A stretch of DNA of 64,000 bases from Burhinus oedicnemus (Eukaryota > Chordata > Aves > Charadriiformes > Burhinidae): positions 6,600 through 70,599 of the forward strand of contig VFFE01007039.1 of the NCBI GenBank assembly GCA_008921705.1. The letters are read 5' to 3'. Shown here piece after piece: positions 60,401-64,000 of this stretch. Below the pieces are notes generated by a model. It saw only the letters and a list, made by a program, of their open reading frames with translations, searched no databases and was not told the origin of the DNA. A program made the position numbers and the translations under genes. Position 1 is the stretch's first letter, and each line of letters starts with the position of its first letter.

Positions 60401-63400
60401 TCACTAAGCACAACTGGAATCTGATCTTGGCAAAAAGGAGCATTTCATGCAAGTCTGACATTTAACAGTTAATAAAATGTGACTGATCTTGACCAACTTT
60501 GTGGGTTCAGTGATAATACAAAGGTTTTCTTTTCATATTGTCATGGCCTCTTTCTTTTAAGTATCCTTAGTTGTTTTAGGAGGTCTCCCACAGTGCCAGT
60601 TAGCATACTTTCGAGCACCTGAGGGAGTGTCTTGAAATCTGAGTCTCCTTTTTAATTTCACACTCAGTCAAGTTCAACTGCAGTTAATGGATGCAGTTAA
60701 TGGAGGACTCTCTCATGGAAACATCAAACAACAGTTGCTTTCTGTGATTAGCAAGCCTAACTGCTCTAGCATAAACTCTGTATCCCCAGTCTCTACAAAT
60801 GATTCGTCAGCCCTTTTCCACAATAAAGATTACATGAGAAAAATCTTTCTTGGCTTGCTGTGTATTTTATGCTAGATAATCATGATAGCACTTTGGCACT
60901 CTGTCTAAGACATCAAAGAACAGTAAGTATCCAATCTACAGGCTGTAACGAATATCTGCCCTCAGGAGAGCATTTGTATCGTTCGGAGGGTGGTCTGACT
61001 AGACAACCAACTTCTGTATCTGTAAAGGACTGAAGTGCCTAAGCATGAACTTGTGCACTATCATGCTCAAACACTGGCAATTCGTACCACAGCTAAGAGC
61101 CTCCAATGAATCCACTGGACCTCAGTCTTCTCCCACACAGGTTTTACATGGTGTGCTCTATCAGGTTATATCTGATAATTCCTAAGATGAGCTCATGAGG
61201 AGAAAATCAATTCCTCTGGTATTAACCATGAAGTAACAAGTACTAATTTCCTCTTTTTTTTTGAGACTTCATACCCTGGAGTTAGTTTCTCTTAAATCCT
61301 GAACAGTCACTGCTGCAATTTGCTTGAACACATACTACAAAACTTTAATAATTTGTAAATATCTAGTTGCAAGCATTGTAAACTGACCACCATCAAATTT
61401 GTTCGATACACTAACCTTCTAGTGGACACTTTGAACATCTGCCTCATCTTCATCTGTGAAATGGGAAGATGAAAGCTGCATTTCAGGATAATAATGTAAA
61501 AATAAACTTACTACTGTTTCTGAAGCACTTAGAAATTTAGTTATGGGGGTCATAGGAAAGGTTGGAAAGAAATTAATAACTCCCTTGAGAGTGAGATTTA
61601 AACGCCATGTAGCAAATAACACTGCTAACACTGCTATTACACAATGAACAATGAAGAGAAAAAATATCTAAGAATAGCTTATTAAATTAATAGACTCAGC
61701 TCTGTGCACAGAAGGAAACAAATCTGTATGTGTGTGAAAATAGTGCATAAGCACATAATTAAAGGCTGAAGCATAATATGGTTGGCATTTACATGGAAAA
61801 GAGGAACTGAAACTCTAGAATTTCCTTAGTTCAGAGGACTTGACTTTACACTCCAAATAATTTGTGCACATATGTACCTGAGAAATATCACTCTTAGTTT
61901 CTTCTTGTTATCTCGTATTATGGGTCTTCAGTGTCATTGCAGTGTTACACTTTTCTCTATTTAGAAAAGGACACTGGTCTGAAGAACACAACCCATAACA
62001 CTTTAATACAGCTCTCTGGTGTTTCGTTGTTGCCTTTGTCCCTGGGTGAACACAAGTATTAACTGAAATTGACTCCTGAGCAAGCGGCGTCCTTGATTCC
62101 ATTTCATTATCTCTGCCTACCCTAGTAACTTTTGAACCTACTCACTCACTCCAACAATGGAAGAACTATCCAGTGAGTTTCAAAAATGTCAAAGGCTGGC
62201 AGGAAAAATAAAGAGATCTAAATCAGTGCTCCCATCAAGGGTAAGGCCAAAGCCCAGACTGAACAATCTGTTTTTTCCCATCACCCTGCTGACCAATCTG
62301 TACTCCTAAAACTCCATATCACAGGCATTAGTTACACAGACCATCTATAACACATTTTTGTCCACAGGGCAGTCAGAGAAGGTACGGAAGATTTGGAGAG
62401 GAAGCTGTGGTTTTTGCTGTAGAAATATGTAAGGAACCAGAGGACGAAAAGCATGGGAAACCAGGCTTTGTTAATTCAACTACTTATCTGTTCATTCTCT
62501 AACTCTGTGAATGCAGCTTTCCTGTACAAAGACTGTCTCTGCTTCATAGTGCTTCAAAACTAAATGCAAGACCGGATGAAAACTGGACAAAAAATAAATA
62601 TGAAAGGCAGGGAGCTAGTAGTGCTTAGCATGGGGAGCAGTGTTTCAACAAACTAGTTTGCTCATAAGTATGAAGAGTCTACAGTTCCCACCTCTCCCCA
62701 CCTCTTCACAGCCAAGGAACCTATCTGATTGGATGCTACCATTGTATAGCAACGCAGGATATGAGCATGATTTTACATAGCAAACTGTTACAAAGGTATT
62801 TCTTCTACTTTTCAGATTTGCCACATTAGGCCTAAATTAAAATGGTAATGAGTTTCCATCAGCAGTTGTAGGCCATTTCCTTGTAAATGAGGAAAAACTG
62901 AGGTTCTTATGACAGATTTACAATCTTTGACAGGAATTTCACTCACCTCTACTTCTCTGAAACCCATAAAATCTTTCCTAAAATTAGGTAATACTAAAAT
63001 ACACTGCTTTCAGGAAAAGAAATTAAGAAAATCGGAGATAAACACAAATAAAACAGAAGACAAACTGAAAATGGCAAACATCATATACAAGGCACCTACA
63101 CGGGCGAGATACGCAAGCCAACAGAATGATAACTGTGGGACTTAACTAGTCTTTAACAAATTGATGGGTTTGGATTTTAAAATGTTTGATGTCTCCATAC
63201 TACAAACTACAACTGTTTTTTTATCGCACAAGATACTCTTCCAAGCATAACTCTAATTCATTCCCTTCCAGCTATTAAGAGCTACACATTTGGTTTTCCC
63301 CTGTGGTTCTGTGACAATCTGATTATGCTACAGAATCTTAAGCACTCCTCACAGAAAAAATAATGAACTAATGTTTCTTTAGACAGAGATACATGTTGAA

Positions 63401-64000
63401 TAGTTGAAAGAGGAAAAGAATTCCTGTCATTCTAAGCGCTGCTTCCATTGCTTTACCAAATTAAAGTTCTTGTATTTAGAAAAAAAAACTATGTCAGAAA
63501 TGGATATTCACAGTCATCCTTTTTGTATTATAATTATGCTATCTGCACTTATCAGAGATTTTGTATGTGAGAATTGCAAAATAGTTTCCATACGGATAAG
63601 ATAAAGCACAGACTGACTGAAATGACTTACAATCACATATGAAGTCATGTCAAAACAAGGACGAGATTTAAAAAAAAAACCCTCTAGTCCTGATAACAGG
63701 ACCCTTTCTTGAGGACCAGGAATCCATCTGGTCGATATTATGCATAGGTAGTTTTTGTAGCTATGTGACGTTTTGACAAAAAGAGCTTAAATGTACTGCC
63801 TACACATCTTTGCTCCATCAAAAGTATTTTCACAAAAATTTCCAAAATGGAACATTTGTTCAAGTTCTGCCACAGTGTATATATATATAGCTATGAAGAA
63901 GAATCCATCAATTTGAAAGCCAAGACATTTAGTGAATAGTTTTCTCATATAATATTGTTTCAAGAACCCCATGGTTATACTGAGGCTAAAGAAAAAGGGT
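57465..64000. other. Long AT-rich stretch, probably intronic; minor repeats
   Basis: No gene recognised. Small features are (TTTTG)n at about 59173-59199 and a 13-bp tandem duplication TGCAGTTAATGGA at 60679-60691 and 60692-60704. There are two minus-strand exon-like intervals: 58161-58209, whose phase suits locus B, and a 31-bp one at 62948-62978 with the consensus donor GAG|GTGAGTG. Both are too weak to call. If locus B is real, its upstream introns probably occupy this region. Confidence 0.4.

Overview
The window looks like bird nuclear DNA. It is AT-rich and mostly non-coding. It carries several 5'-truncated CR1 LINEs with the bird-type 8-bp 3' terminal repeats (ATTCTGTG-like), plus one LTR that matches, from memory, the avian ERVL-type LTR family. 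There are no bacterial signatures: no ribosome-binding-site-led gene runs, no operons, no CRISPR array. Almost every short open frame is chance or lies inside CR1. The species cannot be told from this sequence alone.

Layout, left to right. 1-96 is a (CTTC)n microsatellite. 97-16472 is non-coding, with an 84-bp tandem duplication (1945-2108), a CpG-rich patch (about 4075-4500) and one weak exon candidate (10452-10667). A plus-strand CR1 lies at 16473-17118. A near full-length U2 snRNA pseudogene lies at 18552-18729 on the minus strand. A possible plus-strand terminal exon is at 20751-21062, and an old CR1 tail at about 22027-22096. A minus-strand CR1 fragment is at 29629-29797, and a 20-N assembly gap inside a poly(A) run is at 30188-30207.

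The main coding evidence is two sets of minus-strand exons that I found by reading splice sites and codon phase, not by looking for ATG-initiated frames. Locus A (36248-36378 plus 37160-37309) encodes the transmembrane segment and short cytoplasmic tail of a probable single-pass membrane protein. The two exons are joined by a phase-1 intron of 781 bp. A weaker phase-compatible upstream exon, 38831-38885, would make it Ig-like. Locus B (48478-48684 plus 49215-49356) encodes the C-terminus of a second probable membrane protein, joined by a phase-0 intron of 530 bp. It has a C-terminal hydrophobic anchor, a stop codon and an AATAAA 24 bases beyond the stop. I could name neither protein. Both genes would begin at higher coordinates.

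The right third is repeat-rich: CR1 plus strand 44514-45150, an ERVL-like solo LTR at 46798-47372, CR1 minus strand 50918-51965 and 55494-56627 (both keep parts of the reverse transcriptase domain), and an older CR1 minus strand at 57034-57464. The remainder is intron or intergenic sequence in which I see no further gene with confidence.
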